This document shows positions 17,342-23,631 of a stretch of 43,965 nt of DNA, in pieces (the stretch's first letter is position 1; the number at the start of each line of letters is the position of its first letter). The DNA lies in the NCBI GenBank assembly GCA_020027345.1, contig JAHRAH010000185.1, forward strand, positions 1 through 43,965, written 5' to 3'. This DNA comes from Gammaproteobacteria bacterium. Lineage in GTDB: Bacteria; Pseudomonadota; Gammaproteobacteria; Tethybacterales; Persebacteraceae. Below the pieces are notes generated by a model. The model worked only from the letters and a program-made list of their open reading frames with translations. It was not told the origin of the DNA and ran no database searches. Both the position numbers and the translations under genes were made by a program.

Positions 17342-18006
17342 TGCGCGCGCTCTCGCTGAACGAAATCGCCGCGACCGTTGGCAAGGCGGCGCGCGGCGGC
17401 GGACTTTCCTGGGGCATTGCGGAAGAAACCGGCAGCGCCGCGCGCTGGCTCGCCGCGCGCGGGTTGTTCGCGCCCGCGGCTTTCGCCGAAGTTTTGGAAG
17501 AGCGCGCGCGCCTTTCGCCGCCGCTTTCGCGCGGGGAGTTTGCGCCGCGCGCGGGGTTTGCCGCGCTCTGCCCGCTTTGCCTCGGCGCGCTGCTTTGCGA
17601 TTGCGCCGAGGATATCGCGGCCGGCGATGCGGCGGCGATGGCAAACAATGTCGCGCAACCGTTGCTCGCCGCCGCTTTTTTGCATCCGGCGGCGCGCACA
17701 CTGAAGACCGGTTTTGCGCTTTCGTGGCGCGGGGGGGGGGTCGTTGTTTTTGCATCTTCCGCGACTGTGCGCGGCGATGTTTTTGCGGATTTTGCCGGGA
17801 CGGTTCGCATATCGGTTATTCCCCCCCCTTTGTCCCCCCCCATCAAAGATGGAGGGGGGGACTGTTGCCTCAAAGACGGGGACGGCAGGGATGCGGGGAG
17901 TCCGGGGTGGCGGCGATTGATAAAACTTGCGGCGAAAACGATGGTGCCTTCCACTAAACAATCCCGCGTGCGCGGGGCCGGGGCGGGGTTGACGGATAAT
18001 GATTGA
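17341..18006 (+). CDS. DUF3726-like protein carrying an in-frame hairpin repeat
   Basis: The 221-residue product starts ALSLNEIAATVGKAARGGGLSWGIAEETG and continues ARWLAARGLF, which I recall as the DUF3726 pattern (function unknown). The body runs to about residue 158 (FADFAGTVRISVI). A stretch follows that is encoded by a C-run/G-run hairpin (PPPLSPPIKDGGGDCCLKDG). After it the frame resumes with what looks like the native end, KTMVPSTKQSRVRGAGAGLTDND. The repeat thus appears to be an in-frame insertion that did not destroy the C-terminus. Start is ATG 17341, overlapping the previous stop. Confidence 0.72.
   Translation: MRALSLNEIAATVGKAARGGGLSWGIAEETGSAARWLAARGLFAPAAFAEVLEERARLSPPLSRGEFAPRAGFAALCPLCLGALLCDCAEDIAAGDAAAMANNVAQPLLAAAFLHPAARTLKTGFALSWRGGGVVVFASSATVRGDVFADFAGTVRISVIPPPLSPPIKDGGGDCCLKDGDGRDAGSPGWRRLIKLAAKTMVPSTKQSRVRGAGAGLTDND
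17816..17870 (+). repeat. C-tract/G-tract hairpin repeat, copy 4 (inside a coding region)
   Basis: ATTCCCCCCCCTTTG, eight Cs, ATCAAAGATGGA, seven Gs and then ACTGTTGCC. It has the same ATCAAAGATGG core as the rplD copy. The G-run passes directly into the GGGGACTGTTGCC word, which links the two repeat types. Confidence 0.85.
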
Positions 18007-18190
18007 AATTTGCTGGATTCCCGCCTCTGGGGAAAAGCGGGAATGACGCATTAATTTGCTGGATTCCCGCCTCTGGGAAAAAGCGGGAATGACGCGTTAA
18101 TTTGCTGGATTCCCGCCTCTGGGAAAAAGCGGGAATGACGCAAGGAGAATTTGCTGGATTCCCGCCTCTGGAAAAAAGCGGGAATGACGC
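18007..18190 (+). repeat. Four tandem dRS3-like palindromic repeats
   Basis: Units of 46-49 bp start at 18007, 18053, 18099 and 18148. Each reads AATTTGCTGGATTCCCGCC, TCTGG, a short A-rich loop and GCGGGAATGACGC. Each contains an ATTCCCGC/GCGGGAAT hairpin. The array begins immediately after the DUF3726-like stop codon. The core resembles the ATTCCC-GGGAAT elements known in Neisseria and many other proteobacteria. No genes are seen in 18,007-18,278. Confidence 0.92.
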
Positions 18191-18214
18191 GGGGGGGAAT
18201 GACGGGGCCGGTCT

Positions 18215-18250
18215 CGTTACAACTCTCCAGAGTTGTAACGGGGCTTTTTT
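18215..18250 (+). terminator. Rho-independent terminator for the dehydrogenase cluster
   Basis: Perfect inverted repeat CGTTACAACTCT-CC-AGAGTTGTAACG (18215-18240), followed by GGGC and six Ts on the plus strand. It lies between the convergent DUF3726-like and bepA-like genes. A second hairpin, GAGCGGC-GTCCCC-GCCGCTC, follows at 18251-18270. Confidence 0.8.
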
Positions 18251-18278
18251 GAGCGGCGTCCCCGCCGCTCCCAATTAA

Positions 18279-19685
18279 TCAATTCCCCGCTTGTTCGTTT
18301 AGCGCGCGGAGTTCGCGGGCGGCGGCATTTCGGATTTTTGCGGCTTCGGCGGCGGCTTGCGGCGGGGGTTTCAGTTTTTCGGCTATTTTTGCCTGCCGCC
18401 CGGCTTTTTCAAATTCGCCGGAATTAAAATGCGCGCGCGCCAGAAGAATGTTCGCAAGCGCGGGCTTTGTTTCCGCCGCCGACGCCTGTTTCAGAATGTC
18501 CGGGCGTTCGTTCAGCGGCGCGGGCAGTTTTGCAAAAAACTCCGACGCCCCGGCTTTTTTGCCGAGACGGTTCAGCGTTTTTATCAGCGCAAAAGCCGCC
18601 GCCGCCGACTCCGGATTCGCCTTCGCCGATTCGCGCAAAACTTCCAGCGCAAGTTTCGGCTTTTTTTCCGCAAAAAAACTTTCGGCAAATGCGACTGCGA
18701 CCACCGGATGCGAAGAAATCCCGGCAAGCCGTCCGCGCGCTTTTTCCGCAAGTTCGGAATCGCGTTCGCGCGCGGCGAGCAATAACCGCGCATAATCCGC
18801 CGCAACGCGGATAGTTTTGTCCGAAGATTTTTCGCGCGCGCGCAAAATGGATTCCAACCGCCCGCCGACTTCGCCGTCAACCAGAAGTTTGTTTTGCAAT
18901 AAACGAAAAGTTAAGCCACTATCGTCGTCGTTGCCATTATCACCGTCGTCGCCGTCGTTGTTTTCTTTTACCGGCGCGCGCGCGCGGTCGCGCAAATACG
19001 CGACGCGGCGGGAGATCGCCGGATGCGTGGAAAGATATTCCTCGCCGCCGTCTTCCAGCCGCGAGAGCGCGTCGGCGAGCGACCTGCCGTCGCCGCCGGT
19101 TTTGCGTATCAGTTTAATTCCGTAAGCGTCCGCTTCGTGTTCCATCTCGCGCGTGAAAGCGTAGATGTGGCTCGCCGCAATTCCGCCGCCGCCGAGAATG
19201 AGCGCGCGCTTTGTTTCGTCGTCGCCGACCAAAAGCCCGGCGATTAAAACCGGAGCGGAAAGCGCCGCGGTTTTTTTCGCTTCCTCGCGCAGGCGGGAAA
19301 AATGCCGCAGCCGGACATGCCCCGTTTCGTGCGCGATAATCGCGGTGAATTCTTTTTCGTTGCGCGCGAAAGCCCACATTCCCTTGGTCATAACGATGAC
19401 GCCGCCGAAATGCGCGAAGGCGTTGACGAAAGAATCGCCGCTCGTAACAATCAGAAAATCCTCGCGCCCGCTTCCGAAACGCGCGAGAACCCCGGCGAAG
19501 TAATCGTCAAAAGCCGGGTCGCGCAGCCGCTTGCGCCCGAGCAAGCGCGAGGCGAGCCGCTCGCGCACGGCCTCCGGCGCCGCGCTTTGCGGGAAGAAAT
19601 CCTTCGCCCCCGCGCCTTCGCTTGCGGCGGCGGAAGGCGGCGAAAGCAAAGCGAGCGTCAATGCGAAAACGGCGAAACGGCGCAT
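18279..19685 (-). CDS. bepA: M48 metallopeptidase with TPR region, BepA-like
   Basis: BepA is a periplasmic chaperone/protease that assists assembly or removal of outer-membrane proteins such as LptD. The 468-residue protein has a signal peptide (about residues 1-21, cleavage near AAA-SEG). The zinc motif is HETGH at 119-123 and the third ligand region is EHEADAYG at 182-189. A C-terminal helical-repeat region follows (KPKLALEVLRESAKANPESAAAAFAL). Length matches BepA (about 487). Between the peptidase and TPR parts lies an Asn/Asp/Gly-rich insertion near residues 240-256, similar to insertions in MurG and MurB here. The start codon is 8 bases after a TATAAT, suggesting a leaderless mRNA. Confidence 0.88.
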   Translation of the reverse strand: MRRFAVFALTLALLSPPSAAASEGAGAKDFFPQSAAPEAVRERLASRLLGRKRLRDPAFDDYFAGVLARFGSGREDFLIVTSGDSFVNAFAHFGGVIVMTKGMWAFARNEKEFTAIIAHETGHVRLRHFSRLREEAKKTAALSAPVLIAGLLVGDDETKRALILGGGGIAASHIYAFTREMEHEADAYGIKLIRKTGGDGRSLADALSRLEDGGEEYLSTHPAISRRVAYLRDRARAPVKENNDGDDGDNGNDDDSGLTFRLLQNKLLVDGEVGGRLESILRAREKSSDKTIRVAADYARLLLAARERDSELAEKARGRLAGISSHPVVAVAFAESFFAEKKPKLALEVLRESAKANPESAAAAFALIKTLNRLGKKAGASEFFAKLPAPLNERPDILKQASAAETKPALANILLARAHFNSGEFEKAGRQAKIAEKLKPPPQAAAEAAKIRNAAARELRALNEQAGN

Positions 19686-19689
19686 AGTG

Positions 19690-19703
19690 TAAAATTATAC
19701 CCG
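19690..19703. promoter_or_regulatory. Overlapping divergent -10 elements for bepA and moaC
   Basis: Only 18 bases separate the two start codons. On the minus strand TATAAT (19699-19694) is followed by 8 bases and the bepA ATG. On the plus strand TAAAAT (19690-19695) is followed by 8 bases and the moaC ATG. With normal spacing each transcript would begin at or next to its ATG. The -35 boxes would lie inside the opposite gene and are not obvious. Confidence 0.55.
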
Positions 19704-20186
19704 ATGAAAAAAGCGCGGCTCAGCCATTTGGATTCCGCCGGCGCCGCGCGCATGGTGGATGTCGGCGGCAAAAAACCCTCGCGCCGAATCGCCCGCGCGG
19801 GCGGCGAAATCCGAATGTCGCCGAAGGCGTTCGCCTTGCTGCGCGAGGGCGCGGCGAAAAAGGGCGATGTTCTGGCGGTCGCGCGCGTCGCCGCGATATG
19901 CGCCGTCAAGCGCGCGGCGGAATGGATTCCGCTTTGCCATCCGCTGCAGTTGGAACACGCGCAAGCGGAGTTTTTTGCCGACGAAAAAGAATGCATCCTG
20001 CGCTGCGAAGTCACCGTGCGCCTGAGCGCAAAAACGGGCGCGGAAATGGAAGCGCTCGCCGGCGTTTGCGCGGCGCTGCTGACCGTTTACGATATGTTGA
20101 AATCGGCGGACAAAACAATGCGCATCGGCGAAATCCAACTTCTGCAAAAATCCGGCGGAAAAAGCGGCGCCTTTTGCGCGAATTAA
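19704..20186 (+). CDS. moaC: Cyclic pyranopterin monophosphate synthase
   Basis: MoaC converts the MoaA product to cyclic pyranopterin monophosphate in molybdenum cofactor synthesis. The protein has 160 residues, the usual size. It has the N-terminal SHLDSAGAARMVDVGGK, KGDVLAVARVAAICAVK, IPLCHPLQLEHAQ, KTGAEMEALAGVCAALLTVYDMLKSADK and C-terminal KSGGKSG. The frame is open far upstream on the plus strand, antisense to bepA, but ATG 19704 gives the family N-terminus. No other mo genes are nearby. A repeat cluster separates it from the next gene. Confidence 0.95.
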   Translation: MKKARLSHLDSAGAARMVDVGGKKPSRRIARAGGEIRMSPKAFALLREGAAKKGDVLAVARVAAICAVKRAAEWIPLCHPLQLEHAQAEFFADEKECILRCEVTVRLSAKTGAEMEALAGVCAALLTVYDMLKSADKTMRIGEIQLLQKSGGKSGAFCAN

Positions 20187-20225
20187 AATCCGAAAAGAAT
20201 CGTCATTCCCGCGAAAGCGCAGGGC

Positions 20226-20338
20226 CGTCATTCCTGCGAAAGCAGGAATCCATACTTGCGCCGGGGGAAAAGTGGAATCCGCGCGGCAATAATGAAGCAA
20301 GCAAGATTGTATGGATTCCTGCTTTCGCAGGAATGACG
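20226..20338. repeat. Paired 30-bp perfect inverted repeats (REP-pair or MITE-like element)
   Basis: The left arm 20226-20255 starts CGTCATTCCTGCGAAAGCAG. The right arm 20309-20338 is its exact reverse complement. Each arm is itself a hairpin (TTCCTGC/GCAGGAA). The 53-bp core between them shows no gene. A partial CGTCATTCCCGCGAAAGCGC precedes the left arm at about 20203. Confidence 0.92.
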
Positions 20339-20388
20339 GGGTTGCAGAAATGACGGGGCTGCAGGAATGACGGGGTTGCAGGAATGAC
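20338..20388 (+). repeat. Three 17-bp tandem repeats supplying a start codon
   Basis: GGGGTTGCAGAAATGAC (20338-20354), GGGGCTGCAGGAATGAC (20355-20371) and GGGGTTGCAGGAATGAC (20372-20388). They look like amplified ends of the adjacent palindrome. The ATG of the AbrB-family gene (20384) lies in the third unit. Confidence 0.9.
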
Positions 20389-21520
20389 AGTCGGTTTTTC
20401 TTTTTTGTATTTGTCCGCCGCTTTTGTTGCGGGCGGCGTTGGCGGCTATGCCGCGCTGCTGCTGGGCTTTCCGCTGCCGTGGCTGCTCGGGGCGATGTTT
20501 GCGTCTTTTGTTTTTGGCGTTCTTATCCCGCGAAGCGGGGACGGTAACGACGGCAACCGCAACGACAATAACGGCAAAAACGACCGTCCGGTTTTTCCGC
20601 CGTTTTTGCGGCGGCTTGCGCTGGTCGTCATCGGTTTGTATTTGGGTTCGCAGTTTGCGCGCGCGGAAGATTTAATATCCGCGGCAAAAACCGCGCCGCT
20701 CAGCATCGCCGCGGTTTTAGTTTGCACCGCGGCGAGCGGAGTTTTGGCTTTTGTTTTTCTTTTGCGGTTTTTGCGTTTGGACGCGGTGACGGCATATTGC
20801 GCCGCCGTGCCGGGGGGATTGTCGCCGGCCGTCGGCCTCGCCGCCGCGCACAACGCCGACGCGGGGACGGTCGCGCTTATGCATAGCGTGCGCGTCGCGA
20901 TGGTTGTTTGGATTGCGCCTTTTGCCGCGGGAGTTTTGCCGGGCGAAGCGGCGGGAGGAATGTTTGCCGGAATGTTTTTGCCGCAACCGGCTGCGGGGGT
21001 TATGTCGGCGGGCGACGCACTCACCGCGGTTTTAGTCGCGGCCGCGGCGATGGCGCTGGGCAGTAAACTCGGCGCCGTCGGCGGTTCGCTTTTGCCCGCG
21101 CTGGTTCTTTCTTCGGCGGCGAGTTACGCCGGGCGGATGGTCGGCGCGCTGCCGCTCGCGCCTTTGGCGATGGCGATGATTGTTTTGGGAGTGTATGCGG
21201 GTTTGTCATTGGCGGGCTTGCGGCGCGGGGCGGCAGGCAAAGTAGGGATTGCCGGGTTTTTGATGGGGACGATGATGATGGGCGTCGCCGCGCTTTTTGC
21301 TTTCGCGCTTTCGGCGGCGACGGGTCTGCCGTCCGCCCCGCTCTGGCTTGCGCTCGCGCCCGGCGGCATCGGCGAAATGGCGCTGACGGCGATGGAACTG
21401 AACGCGTCGCCGCATTGGGTTTTGCTGCATCACTTCGCGCGCATTACCGCGCTGCTTTTGATTTCGCCTTTTATTTTGCGCGCAATCATTCGGCGCGAAA
21501 AAAAACGCAATGGACGGTAA
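20384..21520 (+). CDS. AbrB-family (PF05145-type) integral membrane protein
   Basis: The 378-residue protein is very hydrophobic, with about ten membrane segments in two similar halves. Features of the AbrB/putative ammonia monooxygenase family are GYAALLLGFPLPWLLGAMFAS at the start, CAAVPGGLSPAVGLAAAHNAD in the middle and LALAPGGIGEMALTAMEL in the second half. The two PGG motifs are characteristic. Its substrate is unknown, and the ammonia monooxygenase label sometimes used is misleading. Residues 50-68 are an Asn/Asp/Gly-rich insertion (GDGNDGNRNDNNGKND) in a loop. The only plausible ATG lies within a 17-bp repeat, with GCAGGA as a weak ribosome site. Confidence 0.85.
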   Translation: MTVGFSFLYLSAAFVAGGVGGYAALLLGFPLPWLLGAMFASFVFGVLIPRSGDGNDGNRNDNNGKNDRPVFPPFLRRLALVVIGLYLGSQFARAEDLISAAKTAPLSIAAVLVCTAASGVLAFVFLLRFLRLDAVTAYCAAVPGGLSPAVGLAAAHNADAGTVALMHSVRVAMVVWIAPFAAGVLPGEAAGGMFAGMFLPQPAAGVMSAGDALTAVLVAAAAMALGSKLGAVGGSLLPALVLSSAASYAGRMVGALPLAPLAMAMIVLGVYAGLSLAGLRRGAAGKVGIAGFLMGTMMMGVAALFAFALSAATGLPSAPLWLALAPGGIGEMALTAMELNASPHWVLLHHFARITALLLISPFILRAIIRREKKRNGR

Positions 21521-21557
21521 CTTTACCCCCGCCGCTTGCGGGGGTGGAATGCGCCCT

Positions 21558-21563
21558 TATAAT
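21558..21563 (+). promoter_or_regulatory. Possible -10 element for pta
   Basis: A TATAAT lies within the hairpin-flanked segment, about 88 bases before the pta ATG. No convincing -35 box is visible because the expected position falls in the upstream hairpin. The predicted leader contains the second hairpin and a 17-codon frame. Confidence 0.45.
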
Positions 21564-21583
21564 AACGATTAACCTTAACAGTA

Positions 21584-21637
21584 ATGAACACCCGCCACAC
21601 CTCCGGAGAATACCCCCGCAAGCGTCGGGGGATGTAG
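21584..21637 (+). other. Possible 17-codon upstream frame in the pta leader
   Basis: ATG 21584 opens a frame reading MNTRHTSGEYPRKRRGM and ending at TAG 21635-21637, 13 bases before the pta ATG. The downstream hairpin lies within its last codons, so translation could influence the structure. There is no other evidence that it is expressed. Confidence 0.25.
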
Positions 21638-21650
21638 GAATTCGGCAACG

Positions 21651-22565
21651 ATGACGGTTGCGGACAACTCTTTTTGCGCGGAACTTGTCGCGCGCGCGCG
21701 CTCGGCAAAAAAGCGAATCGTCCTGCCCGAATGGGAGGAAGCGCGCGTCGCGGAAGCGGCAAAACGCGCGAACAAAGAAGGAATCGCCGAATGCGTCGCC
21801 GTCCCCGCCGATGCCGCCGAACGCTTTTTGCCCGCGTTTATGTCTTCGCGCGCGGCGCGGGGAATGAGCGAAGCCGCGGCGCGCGCCGCGCTTTCTTCTT
21901 CGCCGGTCGCGGCGGCGGCGGCGATGGTGAAAGCCGGCGAAGCCGAAGGAATGGTCGCCGGCGCGGTGCATGCGTCCGCCGATGTTTTGCGCCCGGCTTT
22001 GCGAATCGTCGGCGCGGGCGAAGGCGGTTTTGTTTCCTCGCTGTTTTTTATGTGCTTTGCCGAAGGCGCGAAAGTTTTCGCCGACTGCGCGCTCAACATA
22101 TCGCCCTCGCCGCAGCAGCTCGCCGAAATCGCGCGGCAAAGCGCGGCGAGCGCGCGGCAATTCGGCATTGCGCCGTTCGTCGCTTTTCTCAGTTACGCCA
22201 CAGGCGAAAGCGCCGGCGAAACCCCCGAAGTGCGAAAGATAAAATCCGCATTGGAAACGCTGCGCGAAAAAGAGCCGAATCTGCCGGCGACCGGCCCCGT
22301 GCAATACGACGCCGCGACCGACCCCGAAACGGCCGCGCGCAAAGCGCCGGGGGATCCGGCTGCGGGGCGGGCGACGGTTTTGATATTCCCCGATTTGTCC
22401 TGCGGCAACATCACATACAAAGCCGTGCAGCGCGCCGCAAACATAGTCGCCATCGGCCCGCTCCTGCAGGGACTCGCCGCCCCGGTAAACGACCTCTCCC
22501 GCGGCGCAACCCCCAAAGACATCTACTACACAATAGCCGCCACCGCCGCCCAAGCGCAAAACTAA
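21651..22565 (+). CDS. pta: Phosphate acetyltransferase (PTA_PTB family, short form)
   Basis: The enzyme interconverts acetyl-CoA plus phosphate and acetyl phosphate plus CoA. The 304-residue protein is a single PTA_PTB domain without the long regulatory N-terminus of Escherichia coli Pta. It has RIVLPEWEEARVAEAAKRA at the start, AMVKAGEAEGMVAGAVHAS, SPSPQQLAEIARQSA, SYATGES and the C-terminal FPDLSCGNITYKAVQR and GPLLQGLAAPVNDLSRGA, all typical. There is no ackA beside it. In some marine bacteria lone short Pta works with sulfoacetaldehyde acetyltransferase in taurine use, but nothing here shows that. TAGGAA lies about 11 bases before the ATG. Confidence 0.93.
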   Translation: MTVADNSFCAELVARARSAKKRIVLPEWEEARVAEAAKRANKEGIAECVAVPADAAERFLPAFMSSRAARGMSEAAARAALSSSPVAAAAAMVKAGEAEGMVAGAVHASADVLRPALRIVGAGEGGFVSSLFFMCFAEGAKVFADCALNISPSPQQLAEIARQSAASARQFGIAPFVAFLSYATGESAGETPEVRKIKSALETLREKEPNLPATGPVQYDAATDPETAARKAPGDPAAGRATVLIFPDLSCGNITYKAVQRAANIVAIGPLLQGLAAPVNDLSRGATPKDIYYTIAATAAQAQN

Positions 22566-22637
22566 CCGTCATCCTTTCCTTGCTGCCAAAAAGCATTTGG
22601 CAAAGAGAAAAAATATAAATTAAAAAAACAACCGTCT

Positions 22638-22663
22638 CGTTACAACTCTCCGGAGTTGTAACG
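22638..22663 (-). terminator. Terminator hairpin after lpxC, shared palindrome
   Basis: CGTTACAACTC-TCCG-GAGTTGTAACG starts 5 bases after the lpxC stop. On the minus strand it is followed within about 10 bases by a run of seven Ts. It is the same palindrome as at 18215-18240, with changes only in the loop. It separates lpxC from the convergent pta. Confidence 0.7.
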
Positions 22664-22667
22664 ACAG

Positions 22668-23606
22668 TCAAGCGGGGGCGAAAGAGCGGGCGGGGGCGGG
22701 GGAATCGGCGGGGGGGGATTCGGCGGGGGATTCCGTCCATTCAAATGCGGTTTTGTCGGCGAGGAGGGCGCGCACCAATTGATTGTTTACGCCGTGCCCG
22801 GGGCGGGCGGCGCGGTAGTCGGCGAGAATTAAATGCGCGCCGATGTAGCAGTCGCCGACGGCGTCCAGTATTTTGTGGCGGACAAATTCGTTTTTATAAC
22901 GCAAGCCGCCTTCGTTCAAAACGCCGCGGTCGTCAAAAACCACGGCGTTGCCGAGCGAGCCGCCGAGCGCTTTTTTGTTTTTTCGCATTTGTTCCACATC
23001 GTGGACATAGCAGAAAGTGCGCGCGCGCCCTATTTCGCGCTCGTAATCTTCGGCGCGCAATTCGTATTCCAAGCCGCCGCCGCTGCGGCGCACGACCGGA
23101 TGCGAAAAATCAATTGCGACGCGGTAGCGCGCGCGCCCTTCGTTGGGAAAGAACTCCGCGCCCGCCGCGCCCAGCCGCGCGGATATTTTCTTTCGCACGC
23201 GGATAAATTGTTTCGGAATGTTTTGCGCGCGCAATCCGCATGCGGAAGAAAGCAAAAGCAGCCACGGCGCCGCGCTGCCGTCCAGCGCCGGCATTTCGGG
23301 GCCGTCCACTTCCACCGTCAGATTGTCAATCCCCAGCGCCGCCAGCGCGGAAAGCAAATGTTCAACCATTCCCACTTCGGCGCCGTTTTGCCGCAGCGTC
23401 GTCGCGAGGCGGGTGTCGCAAACATTTTCCGCCTTCGCAGCGATTTCCGCCCCGCCGATGTCGGCGCGGCAAAAAACAACACCGCCGCCGGCTTCCCTCG
23501 GGCGCAGCAAAACCCGCACCCTTCTGCCGCTGTGCAGCGCGACTCCGGCAAAGCCGGCCTCCCGCGCGACGGTTTGCTGCAGCAGTTTTCCTTCGCCGTT
23601 TGTCAT
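22668..23606 (-). CDS. lpxC: UDP-3-O-acyl-N-acetylglucosamine deacetylase
   Basis: LpxC carries out the committed step of lipid A synthesis in the cytoplasm. The protein has 312 residues (usual about 305). It starts LLQQTVAREAGFAGVALHSG. Zinc and catalytic regions are EHLLSALAALGIDNLTVEVDGPEMPALDGSAAP, FVRHKILDAVGD (His and Asp ligands) and RPGHGVNNQLVRAL (catalytic His). The tail is Pro/Ala/Ser-rich and ends SFAPA. It is the last gene of the cell-wall cluster and has its own TATAAT just upstream, so it can be transcribed apart from ftsZ. Confidence 0.97.
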   Translation of the reverse strand: MTNGEGKLLQQTVAREAGFAGVALHSGRRVRVLLRPREAGGGVVFCRADIGGAEIAAKAENVCDTRLATTLRQNGAEVGMVEHLLSALAALGIDNLTVEVDGPEMPALDGSAAPWLLLLSSACGLRAQNIPKQFIRVRKKISARLGAAGAEFFPNEGRARYRVAIDFSHPVVRRSGGGLEYELRAEDYEREIGRARTFCYVHDVEQMRKNKKALGGSLGNAVVFDDRGVLNEGGLRYKNEFVRHKILDAVGDCYIGAHLILADYRAARPGHGVNNQLVRALLADKTAFEWTESPAESPPADSPAPARSFAPA

Positions 23607-23615
23607 CGCGCTTTA

Positions 23616-23621
23616 ATTATA
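23616..23621 (-). promoter_or_regulatory. Probable lpxC -10 element, near-leaderless start
   Basis: In the 25-base gap between ftsZ and lpxC, TATAAT on the minus strand is followed by nine bases and the lpxC ATG. With ordinary spacing the transcript would begin 2-3 bases before the ATG, leaving no room for a Shine-Dalgarno. Confidence 0.5.
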
Positions 23622-23631
23622 CATTGCGCAA

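Larger units (their letters stand above)
21524..21637. repeat. Inverted pair of CCGCTTGCGG hairpins upstream of pta
   Basis: The hairpin ACCCCCGC-CGCTT-GCGGGGGT at 21525-21545 and an inverted relative, CCCCCGCAAGCGTCGGGGG, at 21613-21631 match at 19 of 20 positions when one is reverse-complemented. They enclose about 67 bp with a promoter-like TATAAT. A third copy with an identical 19-base core is at 41004-41027. Confidence 0.85.

Noticed and set aside
18007-18190. A CRISPR array
   Set aside because: The repeats are palindromic and abut each other with only a few variable bases. There are no unique spacers of constant length and no cas genes.
20384-21520. Naming the AbrB-family protein an ammonia monooxygenase
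   Set aside because: That label is a historical misannotation of this membrane family. No oxygenase motifs or amo partners are present.
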